Below are positions 33,918 through 42,729 of a DNA stretch of 64,000 nt, piece after piece. Both the position numbers and the translations under genes were made by a program. Positions within the stretch are counted from its first letter, which is position 1; every line of letters starts with the position of its first letter. Source of the stretch: Butyricicoccus_A sp963588905 (GTDB lineage Bacteria; Bacillota; Clostridia; Oscillospirales; Butyricicoccaceae); assembly GCA_963588905.1 (NCBI GenBank), contig CAVAJF010000002.1, positions 85,372 through 149,371 of the forward strand, written 5' to 3'. The notes under the pieces were generated by a model, which saw nothing but the letters and a program-made list of their open reading frames with translations, did no database searches and was not told the DNA's origin.

Positions 33918-34073
33918 ATGAACGGTTTTATTTTGATGCTGCAGGCAGCAATGGCTGATCCGACTTTTTGGCCAACGATTTACTGGATTATCTGTATTGT
34001 TGGAAAACTGGTTGAAATTATTCGGTGTAAAAGCTGTTGTAAAAAATGTAAGAAAAAAGGCAAACATCGCTGA
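33918..34073 (+). CDS. 51-residue single-span membrane peptide, putative type I toxin
   Basis: Short peptide with a hydrophobic N-terminal half, a membrane-spanning stretch at about residues 15-35 (FWPTIYWIICIVGKLVEII) and a Cys/Lys-rich tail (CKSCCKKCKKKGKHR) that would stay in the cytoplasm by the positive-inside rule. AAGGAG lies 6 bases before the ATG. Size, one transmembrane helix, basic tail, long structured leader and an antisense RNA over that leader together match type I toxins such as TisB or Ldr in layout; no sequence similarity is claimed. Four Cys in the pattern CxxCCxxC are unusual. Alternative: a bacteriocin-like or regulatory membrane peptide. Confidence 0.75.
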   Translation: MNGFILMLQAAMADPTFWPTIYWIICIVGKLVEIIRCKSCCKKCKKKGKHR

Positions 34074-34091
34074 AGTGAAGTTTGTAGACGA

Positions 34092-34126
34092 AATGAGCTC
34101 CCTGTTTTTGCAGGGAGCTCATTAAA
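34092..34126. terminator. bidirectional terminator between the peptide and hom
   Basis: Stem ATGAGCTCCCTG/CAGGGAGCTCAT (34093-34104 with 34111-34122). A shorter outer GAAGTGA/TCACTTC pairing flanks it. Confidence 0.85.
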
Positions 34127-34134
34127 TTCTCACT

Positions 34135-35418
34135 TCAATAAACCCGAATAACCGAGGCGATTTTATGCACCATACTCATATTGCTGAGAATGGTCAGGGC
34201 GTCGCGCATATGGCGTTCGCGGACGGTGTCCGTGATGACAACCAGTTCCGCAGAATCTGTGTCAGACGGCTTCTGCAGTACCTGAGAGATGCTGACGCCG
34301 TTGTTGCCCAGCACACCGGCTACACCGGCGAGAACGCCCATGCGATCTTCGACTTCCAAGCGCAGATAGTATTTGCTCTTGATGTCCTCCATCTTTTTGA
34401 TGGGCAGAGATTTATAGCAGGTGCAGCCGATGCGTCCGGTGCAGTGCATCTGAATGTTGCGAGCGGTATCGATAATATCGCCGGTGACAGCGGAAGCGGT
34501 CGGCAGCTCACCTGCACCGCGTCCCATAAACATCGCGTCGTCCAAGGCATCGCCGTGAACAAAGACGGCGTTGAACGCATTGTTGACGGTGGCGAGCGGA
34601 TGAGAAGCCGGAATCAGCATCGGATGCACGCGGACTTCAATGCCTTCATCGGTGTTGCAGGCAACGCCTAACAGCTTGACGGCCTTGCCCATTTCCTTTG
34701 CATAGCGAATGTCGCACGCCTGAATATTTGTAATGCCTTCCGTGAATACATCGTCAAAGGTCACGCGGGAATGAAAGGCGATGGATGCCATAATCGCAAC
34801 TTTGCGCCCTGCGTCATAGCCTTCAATGTCCGCGGTCGGATCTGCTTCGGCATAGCCAAGCTCGGTCGCTTTTTCCAGAGCCTCAGAGAATTCCATGCCG
34901 TCCTCTGTCATGCGGGTGAGAATATAGTTGGTCGTGCCGTTGACAATGCCCATAATCTCTGTGATATGGTTTCCGGCAAGTCCCTGCTTGAGCGGATGAA
35001 TAATCGGAATTGCTCCGGCAACCGATGCCTCGAACTGCAAATCGCAGTGGTGTTCTTTAGCAAGATCGAGCAGTTCGCCGCCGTGAACCGCGATCAGATC
35101 TTTGTTTGCCGTGACAACGTTTTTGTTGGCCTCCAGCGCCTGCTTGATATACGTGTGCGCCGGTTCAATGCCGCCCATCAGTTCCACAACAATGGAGACC
35201 TCTGGATCAGAGAGAATATCCTCCCAGCGATCGGTCAGCAGAGCGGTTTCGACACCGGAACGCGGCTTAGAGGCATCACGCACGAGAATATGAGAAATTT
35301 CAATTGGTGCACCTGCGATTTGCGGCATTTCGTCTGCACGCATGGATAATAATTTGTATACGCCGGTGCCGACGGTGCCCAGACCAAGCAGGGCAATGTG
35401 AATCGGTTTGTTTGACAT
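34135..35418 (-). CDS. hom: homoserine dehydrogenase
   Basis: NAD(P)-dependent reduction of aspartate semialdehyde to homoserine, for Thr and Met synthesis. The 427-residue protein has the nucleotide motif GLGTVGTGVYKLL (near residue 10), the catalytic region NGTTNYILTRM with EADPTADIEGYDAGRK, and a C-terminal ACT regulatory domain (about 350-427). The ATG at 35418 has AAGGTGA 8 bases upstream; a GTG four codons earlier is less likely. Monocistronic. Confidence 0.95.
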   Translation of the reverse strand: MSNKPIHIALLGLGTVGTGVYKLLSMRADEMPQIAGAPIEISHILVRDASKPRSGVETALLTDRWEDILSDPEVSIVVELMGGIEPAHTYIKQALEANKNVVTANKDLIAVHGGELLDLAKEHHCDLQFEASVAGAIPIIHPLKQGLAGNHITEIMGIVNGTTNYILTRMTEDGMEFSEALEKATELGYAEADPTADIEGYDAGRKVAIMASIAFHSRVTFDDVFTEGITNIQACDIRYAKEMGKAVKLLGVACNTDEGIEVRVHPMLIPASHPLATVNNAFNAVFVHGDALDDAMFMGRGAGELPTASAVTGDIIDTARNIQMHCTGRIGCTCYKSLPIKKMEDIKSKYYLRLEVEDRMGVLAGVAGVLGNNGVSISQVLQKPSDTDSAELVVITDTVRERHMRDALTILSNMSMVHKIASVIRVY

Positions 35419-35594
35419 AGAATCTATCACCTTACTTTATAAATCGAAAAATACCAGTTCTTGTTTATCATAGCGCATTTGGTACCGATTTGCAATGGAA
35501 AATGGCATAGAAAGCGTCTAAAAATTCGCCAAAGGGCATCTCCCGTGATATAATAGAGAGCAGAGAAAAAACGCGGCAATGCGAGGTTGGGCAA

Positions 35595-36734
35595 ATGAAA
35601 AGACAAACGGTAAAAACACGGATTTTTATTGCCAATGCATGGATGATTTTCGTGACCATTGCACTGGTCGGTCTCATCAATATCGGTGTGATAAAATTAT
35701 ATTGGGAGTCTATTGAGCAGGAATGGCAGCTGTCTATGCAGACGATGGCAGCGACAGCGGATATGGGAGAGCTGCTAAAACAATGGACGGTACATCAGCA
35801 GTCGTTTTATGTCCTGCTTTTGATAGATATTTTGGTCTGCGCGGGCGTATGGATTGCCGTCAGTCTGTTTTTTACCGGAAAGCTGGCGCGACAAATTATG
35901 AAGCCATTAAATGCTTTGGAGCAAGGCGCGCAGCGGATCCGGGATAATGACTTGACACAAGATATTACCTATCACGGCGAGGAAGAATTTGAAGATATTT
36001 GTCATGCGTTTAATCAAATGCAGGCGCACATCTTAGCGGAGCGAGAAAAAAATCAAGCATATGAAACATCGAGAACAGAAATGATTGCGGGAATTTCTCA
36101 TGATCTCCGCACGCCGCTCACTGCGATTCGCGGAAGCATCAAAGGCATCTTGGACGGTGTTGTGAGGGGAGAACAGCAGAACAAATTTCTTCAAATGGCA
36201 TATCGGAGAACCGAAGAGATGAACAAGCTGCTCACACAGCTGTTTGAGCTGTCAAAGCTGGAGACAGGAAATATGCCGCTGCACCTGCAAAAAACCAATC
36301 TGTTTGCCTGGATGTCAACGTATATTGAAGAAAAACGCGAACAGGGAGAACCGGTCGAGTGGATAGAAGAACTGCCACAGGATACGGAAAGTGTTCGGAT
36401 TGATCGGGAACAAATGCACCGCATTTTTGATAATCTGCTGGAAAACAGCAGGAAATATGCGGAGGTACAGCCGATACAGATCAGCATTTCCGGAACAGAG
36501 ACCGAACAGGAGGTACTGCTTCGGTTTGCGGACAATGGACAGGGTGTGCCGGAAGAAAAATTGGCGAGCATCTTTGAGGAGTTTTATCGGACAGATGCAT
36601 CGAGAAAGAAAAAAGAAGGAAACGGACTGGGCTTGTACATCGTCAAAAATCTCATAGAGTCGATGGGCGGACAGGTCTGGGCGAAAAACGAAGCGGGATT
36701 GGCGATATATATCCGACTGCCAAAAGGAGCGTGA
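35595..36734 (+). CDS. sensor histidine kinase
   Basis: A 379-residue membrane kinase with two transmembrane helices (about 10-34 and 76-97) enclosing a small external loop, a HAMP domain (about 98-150), HisKA with the phospho-acceptor in ISHDLRTPLTAIRG, and an HATPase domain with N box (DNLLENSRKYAE), G1 (DNGQGVP) and G2 (GNGLGLYIVK). It pairs with the response regulator that begins 4 bases after its stop. The short external loop suggests an intramembrane or envelope-stress signal. Confidence 0.92.
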   Translation: MKRQTVKTRIFIANAWMIFVTIALVGLINIGVIKLYWESIEQEWQLSMQTMAATADMGELLKQWTVHQQSFYVLLLIDILVCAGVWIAVSLFFTGKLARQIMKPLNALEQGAQRIRDNDLTQDITYHGEEEFEDICHAFNQMQAHILAEREKNQAYETSRTEMIAGISHDLRTPLTAIRGSIKGILDGVVRGEQQNKFLQMAYRRTEEMNKLLTQLFELSKLETGNMPLHLQKTNLFAWMSTYIEEKREQGEPVEWIEELPQDTESVRIDREQMHRIFDNLLENSRKYAEVQPIQISISGTETEQEVLLRFADNGQGVPEEKLASIFEEFYRTDASRKKKEGNGLGLYIVKNLIESMGGQVWAKNEAGLAIYIRLPKGA

Positions 36735-36738
36735 CGGC

Positions 36739-37449
36739 ATGGCACAGAGCAAAAAAATATTGATTGTAGAAGATGATGAAGACATTCAGATGATAGAAGA
36801 AGCCTATTTGCAGGCAGCAGGTTTTCAGACAGAAACCGTTGCGGACGGAACACAGGTAAAAGACAAGCTGGCAAAAACGGTATTTGATCTGATTTTGCTG
36901 GATTTGATGCTGCCGGGAAAGAGCGGATACGATGTCTGCAAGGAGATTCGAGAAGAAGTAGACATTCCGATTTTGATGGTGACAGCGCGAACAGAATCGT
37001 TGGATAAAATCCGCGGCTTGGGACTCGGTGCAGATGATTATATTGCTAAGCCGTTTGATCCGGCGGAGCTGGTGGCGAGAGTTCATGCCAATCTGCGGCA
37101 GTACGAGCGCTTGACAAACAAAAGTGCATCTCACGAGAAGAAGGAACCGGAAGAAATCCATGTGCAGGACGTGACCATTCAGGTCAACAGCTGGAAGGTA
37201 TATAAAAAAGGAAAAGAAATCAAGATGCCGCATCGGGAATTTGAGCTGCTGAAATTTTTGGCTGTAAATCCCAATCAGGTTTTCTCGAAAGAACAGCTGT
37301 TTGAAAAAATATGGGGCTATGATTATGTGGGAGACAGCGCGACTGTCATGGTACATATCAACCGCATTCGGGAGAAGATTGAAGACGACAGCAAAAATCC
37401 GAAAATCTTAGAAACGGTGTGGGGTGCCGGGTATCGGTTAAATCAATAG
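36739..37449 (+). CDS. OmpR-family response regulator
   Basis: A 236-residue regulator with an N-terminal receiver (acid pocket EDDED, phospho-Asp in LILLDLMLPG, Lys in DDYIAKPFDP) and a C-terminal winged helix of the OmpR/PhoB type (FELLKFLAVNPNQVFSKEQL, VMVHINRIREKI). Cotranscribed with the upstream kinase. The next gene, an EamA transporter, follows after 11 bases and could be part of the same operon. Confidence 0.95.
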   Translation: MAQSKKILIVEDDEDIQMIEEAYLQAAGFQTETVADGTQVKDKLAKTVFDLILLDLMLPGKSGYDVCKEIREEVDIPILMVTARTESLDKIRGLGLGADDYIAKPFDPAELVARVHANLRQYERLTNKSASHEKKEPEEIHVQDVTIQVNSWKVYKKGKEIKMPHREFELLKFLAVNPNQVFSKEQLFEKIWGYDYVGDSATVMVHINRIREKIEDDSKNPKILETVWGAGYRLNQ

Positions 37450-37460
37450 GAGGGACAATC

Positions 37461-38327
37461 ATGTGGATGATATACGCGGTCGGTTCGGCATTTTTTGCCG
37501 GCATTACGGCAATTCTTGCCAAGTGCGGCATCAAAAAGACGGATTCTGATGTGGCAACGGCGATCCGAACCGTTGTGGTCTTGTTGTTTTCTTGGGTCAT
37601 GGTACTGCTCACCGGAAGCGCGGCGGGCATCACACAGATTGACGGAAAGACGATGCTGTTTCTCGTACTGTCTGGTCTGGCAACCGGTGCTTCGTGGCTG
37701 TGTTATTTCCATGCGCTCCAGCTCGGTGATGTCAATAAAGTCGTACCGATTGATAAATCCAGTACGGTACTGACCATTCTTCTCGCGCTGATCTTTTTGC
37801 GAGAAGGCTTGAGTGCCGCAAAAGCGGTTGCTGTCGTCTTGATCGGTGCGGGCACCCTGCTCATGATCGCCAAAAAGCAGAACGATTCACACAAGAAAGA
37901 GTACAAGAACAGATGGCTGATTTATGCGGTGCTCTCTGCGGTATTTGCTAGCCTGACTGCCATTTTGGGCAAAATCGGCATTGAAGGACTGGACTCCAAT
38001 TTGGGAACGGCGATCCGAACCACGGTGGTTCTTGTTATGGCGTGGATGATGGTCGGCGTCACGGGAAAATATCATCAGATTGGCAAGACAGATAAGAACG
38101 AGCTGCGGTTTATCCTGCTGTCCGGTCTGGCAACCGGTGCCTCGTGGCTGTGCTATTATCGGGCCTTGCAGGAAGGCCCGGCGAGCGTCGTCGTTCCGAT
38201 AGACAAATTGAGCATTTTGGTCACTATCGTGTTCTCTTGGCTGGTATTCCATGAAAAGCTGTCCAAAAAAGCGGCATGTGGATTGGTCTGCATCATTGCG
38301 GGAACGCTCCTGCTTGTTGTCGTATAG
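37461..38327 (+). CDS. EamA/DMT-family transporter
   Basis: A 288-residue permease with ten predicted helices made of two tandem EamA units. The internal duplication is plain: AILAKCGIKKTDSDVATAIR in the first half matches AILGKIGIEGLDSNLGTAIR in the second, and LSGLATGASWLCYFHAL matches LSGLATGASWLCYYRAL. Family members export amino acids, drugs or metabolites; the substrate is not known. AGGAGGG precedes the ATG at 37461. Confidence 0.9.
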   Translation: MWMIYAVGSAFFAGITAILAKCGIKKTDSDVATAIRTVVVLLFSWVMVLLTGSAAGITQIDGKTMLFLVLSGLATGASWLCYFHALQLGDVNKVVPIDKSSTVLTILLALIFLREGLSAAKAVAVVLIGAGTLLMIAKKQNDSHKKEYKNRWLIYAVLSAVFASLTAILGKIGIEGLDSNLGTAIRTTVVLVMAWMMVGVTGKYHQIGKTDKNELRFILLSGLATGASWLCYYRALQEGPASVVVPIDKLSILVTIVFSWLVFHEKLSKKAACGLVCIIAGTLLLVVV

Positions 38328-38421
38328 TTTTATCGTTTAGGATTTGTTTAGAAAAGAACCTCCTGTTTGTTTAATGTGGCTTGGTACAATGACCGCATAA
38401 AAGAAACGGGAGGTTTTTTCT

Positions 38422-39303
38422 ATGATAAAAGAAGGCATCAATGGATTTTGTATGGCGCTGGCGGATAGCGTACCGGGCGTATCCGGCGGAACAGTAGCCT
38501 TTATCATGGGATTTTATGATCGCTTTATCCGCTCCATCCATAATCTTGTGTTTGGAAAGAGAGAAAGCAAAACAGAGTCCCTGCGCTATCTCATCAAACT
38601 GGGCATTGGCTGGGCAATTGGCATGATTTCTGCTGTTCTTGTCCTTTCCGCTCTGTTTGAAAATCATATTTATACGGTCAGCTCGTTGTTCATCGGATTT
38701 ATTGCAGGCGCAATCCCGCTGATTATCAAAGAGGAAAAAGACAGCATCCGGCAGGTGGCAAAGGGCATGATTTTCTGCGTGATCGGCATTGTCGTTGTGG
38801 CGGGAATTACTTGGCTGAATGGACAGACGGGCAGCGCTGCTATGAATTTGAGCCAATTTTCTATTGGTCTTGGCGTCAAGCTGTTTTTGATTGGCATGGT
38901 TGCGATTTCCGCTATGTTTCTGCCGGGCATTTCCGGCTCCACGCTGCTGCTGATTTTTGGCGCATACATCCCTGTCATCACGGCAGTGCGAGGATTTTTG
39001 GGACTGGATTTGTCGTATGCCCCGAGTCTGATGTTCTTTGGATTTGGCGTGCTTACAGGCGCAGTGACCGTGGTTAAGATCATCAAGGTTTGCCTGGAAA
39101 ACTATCGTCCGCAGACCATTTATATGATTTTAGGCATGATGATCGGCTCGTTTTATGCGATTGTCATGGGGCCGACAACGCTGCAGGTACAGCAGGCACC
39201 GCTGGGGCTGGGCAATTTCCAACTCATTGCAATGCTTGTCGGACTGGCGCTGGTGCTGGGTATGCAGTGGTTTAAGGAACGAAGCGAGAAACAGGAAGAT
39301 TAA
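38422..39303 (+). CDS. DUF368 membrane protein (PopT-like polyprenyl-phosphate translocase)
   Basis: A 293-residue multi-pass protein with the DUF368 signature near the N terminus (ADSVPGVSGGTVAFIMGFYD) and its repeated copy PGISGSTLLLIFGAYIPV in the second half. DUF368 proteins have recently been linked to recycling of undecaprenyl phosphate across the membrane. The role here is inferred from the family. GGGAGG site 9 bases before the ATG, with its own terminator. Confidence 0.88.
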   Translation: MIKEGINGFCMALADSVPGVSGGTVAFIMGFYDRFIRSIHNLVFGKRESKTESLRYLIKLGIGWAIGMISAVLVLSALFENHIYTVSSLFIGFIAGAIPLIIKEEKDSIRQVAKGMIFCVIGIVVVAGITWLNGQTGSAAMNLSQFSIGLGVKLFLIGMVAISAMFLPGISGSTLLLIFGAYIPVITAVRGFLGLDLSYAPSLMFFGFGVLTGAVTVVKIIKVCLENYRPQTIYMILGMMIGSFYAIVMGPTTLQVQQAPLGLGNFQLIAMLVGLALVLGMQWFKERSEKQED

Positions 39304-39334
39304 GATATTATCTGCGATATAGGCGAACAAAAAC

Positions 39335-39373
39335 AAAGACAGCCCGAACATGCTGTTCGGACTGTCTTTTTCT
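39335..39373. terminator. terminator after the DUF368 gene
   Basis: Sixteen-base stem with one mismatch (39335-39350 with 39354-39369) followed by TTTTTC. Lies between convergent genes. Confidence 0.85.
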
Positions 39374-39398
39374 ATGATAATCAAAGAGAATCAAGCGA

Positions 39399-40328
39399 TT
39401 ACTTGCACTTTGCGAGCAGCTTTTCCCACTTCTCGTCAACGTACTTCTGTGCTTCTTCAATCATCCACTCGTTGCCCGGCTTGAAGCAGTGCTTGAAGCG
39501 GCCCTGCTTGGACATGTACTCTTCAATCGGGAGCTTCTTCTTCGGCATGTAAGTCAGATGCCATTCGCCCTCGACAACTTCATACAGCGGCCATGCACAG
39601 GTCTCAACAGCGAGCTTGCAGATCTCTGCCATATCCTGCGCCTGGAAACGCCAGCCGCGCGGACACGGGCTCATGACGTTGAGGAAGCAAGCGCCCTCAG
39701 TGTAAATTGCCTTGTGTGCCTTCTCGTGCAGATCACGGAAGTTGCCCAGGAATGTCGTCTGTGCAGCATACGGGATGTTGTGTGCTGCCATGATTTCGGT
39801 CAGATCCTTCTTGTTCTGCTTCTTGCCGTAGGATACCTTGCCGACCGGTGTGGTGGTGGCGTCGGTAAAACGCGGGGTAGAAGAGGAACGCTGGATACCG
39901 GTGTTCATGTATGCTTCGTTGTCGTAGCAGACATATACCATGTCATGACCGCGCTCCATCGCACCGGACAGGGACTGGAAGCCGATGTCATAGGTGCCGC
40001 CGTCGCCGCCGAAGGTGATGAACTTGAAGTTGTCCTGAATCTTGCCCTTGCGCTTGAGGACATTGTATGCTGCCTCTACGCCGCCGCAGGTAGCAGCCGC
40101 GTTTTCAAATGCACAGTGGATGTAGCTGTCCGTGTATGCGGTGTACGGATACAGGAAGGAGGAAACCTCCAGACAGCCGGTTGCATTGGTGATTACTGCC
40201 TTGTCCTCCGGCTCCAGTGCACGCAGGACAGCGCGAACGGTGATGCCTGCGCCGCAGCCGGCACACAGACGATGACCGCCGACAAAGCGCTCTTCTTTCG
40301 ATAACTGTTCTTTCAAACTATATGCCAT
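39399..40328 (-). CDS. porB: 2-oxoacid:ferredoxin oxidoreductase subunit beta
   Basis: A 309-residue thiamine-diphosphate subunit of the pyruvate/2-ketoisovalerate:ferredoxin oxidoreductase family. The N-terminal GHRLCAGCGAGITVR and ATGCLEVSS motifs and GGDGGTYDIGFQ (ThDP/Mg site) are in place, with the NEAYMNTGIQRS continuation. It is the last gene of a gamma-delta-alpha-beta operon controlled by a T-box. Whether pyruvate or branched-chain oxoacids are the substrate is open; the T-box specificity favours a link to isoleucine. Confidence 0.9.
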   Translation of the reverse strand: MAYSLKEQLSKEERFVGGHRLCAGCGAGITVRAVLRALEPEDKAVITNATGCLEVSSFLYPYTAYTDSYIHCAFENAAATCGGVEAAYNVLKRKGKIQDNFKFITFGGDGGTYDIGFQSLSGAMERGHDMVYVCYDNEAYMNTGIQRSSSTPRFTDATTTPVGKVSYGKKQNKKDLTEIMAAHNIPYAAQTTFLGNFRDLHEKAHKAIYTEGACFLNVMSPCPRGWRFQAQDMAEICKLAVETCAWPLYEVVEGEWHLTYMPKKKLPIEEYMSKQGRFKHCFKPGNEWMIEEAQKYVDEKWEKLLAKCK

Positions 40329-40334
40329 GGTCTA

Positions 40335-41516
40335 TTACTCCCTCTGTCCGATGTGGCGGTAAACCTCGCCGGTCTTGCCAGTCTCTACGATCTTGTCCAG
40401 CTCATCAAAAATATATGTGCAGTCTTCTACGCGGAAGTCTCTGCCGCCCAGACCGTATACATAGTTGATTGCCTTCGGACGATTGTCCAGATCATACATC
40501 GCGCTGCGGGTCTCTGCAAACAGCGGGCCGCCGGCAGCGGAGAAGCTCTCGTCCTTATCCAGAACAGCAACAGCCTTGCAGCCGGACAGAGCCTCTGCGA
40601 TTTCTTCAAACGGGAACGGACGGAATACACGAACCTTAATCATACCGACCTTGCGGCCCTGTGCGCGCAGTTCGTCAACCGTCTCACGAGCGGTACCGGC
40701 AGAGGAGCCGATCAGAACGACAGCGGTCTCTGCGTCTTCCATCTTGTATGCTTCAAAGAAGCCGTAGTAACGACCGGTGATGTCGCCGAACTTCTTGCCG
40801 ACCTCCAGAATGACCTTCTTGGCATTCTTCATGGCATTTGCCTGTGCAACCTTTGCCTCCATGTAGTACGGAGAGATACCGTACGGGCCGACAGCCAGCG
40901 GATTCTCGTGCTTGAGCAGGTAGTTCTCCGGATTGTAGGTGCCGACAAAGCTCTTGACCATCTCGTCGGTCTCCAGCTCGATGTTTTCTACGGCGTGGGA
41001 GGTGATGAAGCCGTCCTGACATGCCATGATCGGCAGGCGAACGTCCGGGTTCTCACTGATCGGCATACACTGGATGTAGTTGTCATATGCCTCCTGGTTG
41101 TTTTCTGCGAACAGCTGAATCCAACCGGCATCACGAGCACCCATAGCATCGGAATGATCGTTGTTGATGTTGATCGGGCCGGTCAGAGCACGGGTTACCA
41201 GTGCCAGCGTGATCGGCAGGCGAGAGGAAGAAGCCACGTACAGCAGCTCCCACATCAGAGCCAGACCGCAGGAAGATGTTGCGGTGATGGCGCGTGCACC
41301 GGCAGCAGCAGCGCCGATACAGGTGGACATGGAGGAGTGCTCCGACTCAACCGTGACATATTCGGTGTCAACCTCGCCGTTTGCCACGTACTGAGCAAAG
41401 TACTGCGGGATTTCTGTGGACGGGGTGATCGGGAAAGCACCCATAACATCCGGGTTGATCTGCTTCATTGCGTAGGCAACGGCTTCGTTGCCGGACAGTC
41501 TTTCACGAATCGACAT
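40335..41516 (-). CDS. porA: 2-oxoacid:ferredoxin oxidoreductase subunit alpha
   Basis: A 393-residue subunit with the N-terminal pyrimidine-binding-type fold (GNEAVAYAMKQINPDV, AFPITPSTEIPQYFA, TVESEHSSMSTCIGAAAAGARAIT). It binds the cofactor face of the alpha-beta catalytic unit. AAGGAGG lies before the ATG and overlaps the stop region of the delta subunit gene. Length and motifs are ordinary for the four-subunit enzymes. Confidence 0.9.
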   Translation of the reverse strand: MSIRERLSGNEAVAYAMKQINPDVMGAFPITPSTEIPQYFAQYVANGEVDTEYVTVESEHSSMSTCIGAAAAGARAITATSSCGLALMWELLYVASSSRLPITLALVTRALTGPININNDHSDAMGARDAGWIQLFAENNQEAYDNYIQCMPISENPDVRLPIMACQDGFITSHAVENIELETDEMVKSFVGTYNPENYLLKHENPLAVGPYGISPYYMEAKVAQANAMKNAKKVILEVGKKFGDITGRYYGFFEAYKMEDAETAVVLIGSSAGTARETVDELRAQGRKVGMIKVRVFRPFPFEEIAEALSGCKAVAVLDKDESFSAAGGPLFAETRSAMYDLDNRPKAINYVYGLGGRDFRVEDCTYIFDELDKIVETGKTGEVYRHIGQRE

Positions 41517-41519
41517 GGA

Positions 41520-41822
41520 TTACTTCTCCTCCTTTCCAAAAGAGATAGCCTGGAACGGACATACCTTGTAGCAGATGCCGCATCCCTTACAGTGGTCAAA
41601 ATCAAAGTCCTGACGCTTGCCGTCAACGACCGGAATCGAGGAATCCGGGCAGTACGGTGCGCACAGCAGACACTGCTTGCACTTGGTAGCGTCCCACTTC
41701 GGCGCCATGGTGCGCCACTCACCGGTGATGGTCATCGATGCCGTAGCCGGTTCGTAAATTTCACAGCCAGGGGTCAGCTCCTGCCACTTGGACTGCTCGT
41801 TAATATCTTTCGCGTGAATCAT
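41520..41822 (-). CDS. porD: 2-oxoacid:ferredoxin oxidoreductase subunit delta (2x[4Fe-4S] ferredoxin)
   Basis: A 100-residue ferredoxin-like subunit with two cluster motifs, CKQCLLCAPYCP and CKGCGICYKVCP. It carries electrons from the thiamine site to external ferredoxin. The start ATG overlaps the gamma stop codon (ATGA). Confidence 0.93.
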   Translation of the reverse strand: MIHAKDINEQSKWQELTPGCEIYEPATASMTITGEWRTMAPKWDATKCKQCLLCAPYCPDSSIPVVDGKRQDFDFDHCKGCGICYKVCPFQAISFGKEEK

Positions 41823-42397
41823 CCTTCTTGCACCTCTTCCATAGACTGGGTAAGCACGGTCATGTTGCCTGCGATGACCTGCGGCTTGGTCGCAAACTTG
41901 TGTTTAAACGATGCTTCCATGTTGGTAACGAACTGTTCCGGATCGACAACGCCGGAAACCTTGACGGTAGCGGCCAGCATCGGCGTGTTCGGGAAGTTCT
42001 TGCCCAGAACCTCTTCCGAGATGCGGCGGGCGTCGATGGTGCAGACGCGGCCCTCGTAGTGACCCAGCTCCTTGCGGACTTCAGCCGGTGTCTTCGGGGT
42101 GTTGACGATGATAGCGCCCTTCGGGTTCAGACCCTTGAGCACATCAACGGTTTCAATCAGGCTCTCGTCTACGACGACAACGTAGTCCGGATCGTAAATA
42201 TTGGAATGTACGGTGCAGCGGGTGTCACTGATGCGGTTGTACGCGGTAATCGGTGCGCCCATGCGCTCCGGGCCATATTCCGGAAAACCCTGTACATACT
42301 TGCCAGAGCTGAATGCGGCATCTGCGAGCAGGAGACAGGCGGTCTTTGCGCCCTGTCCGCCGCGGCCGTGCCAGCGGATCTCGACAATATCTTTCAT
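41819..42397 (-). CDS. porC: 2-oxoacid:ferredoxin oxidoreductase subunit gamma
   Basis: A 192-residue subunit with the typical start of EIRWHGRGGQGAKTA and the GFPEYGPERMGAPI segment. I chose the ATG at 42397 (GGAGGA 7 bases upstream) over a codon 5 residues earlier. First gene of the operon, 64 bases after the T-box terminator. Confidence 0.92.
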   Translation of the reverse strand: MKDIVEIRWHGRGGQGAKTACLLLADAAFSSGKYVQGFPEYGPERMGAPITAYNRISDTRCTVHSNIYDPDYVVVVDESLIETVDVLKGLNPKGAIIVNTPKTPAEVRKELGHYEGRVCTIDARRISEEVLGKNFPNTPMLAATVKVSGVVDPEQFVTNMEASFKHKFATKPQVIAGNMTVLTQSMEEVQEG

Positions 42398-42461
42398 GTG
42401 TAGCTCCTCCATCCATCGTGTTCAGCGAAAGAATTTCGTCAGTTGATTTCGAATAAAAAAT

Positions 42462-42722
42462 AAAAAAAGCTCCCATCCGTAAAAGGACGAGAGCATATTT
42501 GCTTCGTTATACCACCTGTTACTGCATACTGACATATGCGCTTCCGATAACGGGGAAAACCGGCATAAACCTACTGGGAACAAATCGGTTCGGTCTGCGA
42601 CTCAGGAGTGATATTCGGACTGCATGTACTGATGCCGGGCTTACACTGTCCCCGATTCGCTGAGAAGTTCCATACAGACGTACTGTCTCCATCGCTGTCT
42701 TTCGATCAGGATATTTTATTTA
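42462..42722 (-). promoter_or_regulatory. T-box riboswitch, probably isoleucine-specific
   Basis: On the minus strand the leader shows the T-box order: stem I with AGCGATGGAGACAGTA, the AGCGAaTCGGGGAcaGTGtaAGCCC distal element, a specifier region GAATATCACTCCTGAG, the T-box core ACAGGTGGTATAACG and a terminator hairpin (42469-42494) with seven T. The best specifier codon is ATC (Ile), followed by A as is usual. The T-box bulge TGGT pairs with ACCA, which fits the discriminator A of tRNA-Ile and argues against Asn (G) or His (C). Confidence 0.82.
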
Positions 42723-42729
42723 CTCTTCT

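Noticed and set aside
33822..34067. 81-residue frame on the minus strand over the toxin-like peptide
   Set aside because: It has no ribosome-binding site and runs through the leader and the sense peptide; its sequence is a reverse of basic/hydrophobic codons. The 51-residue plus-strand frame has all signals.
42462..42722. Histidine or asparagine specifier for the T-box
   Set aside because: CAC and AAT can be read in shifted frames of the specifier region, but the T-box bulge TGGT pairs with a discriminator A, which neither tRNA-His (C) nor tRNA-Asn (G) carries, and CAC is not followed by a purine.
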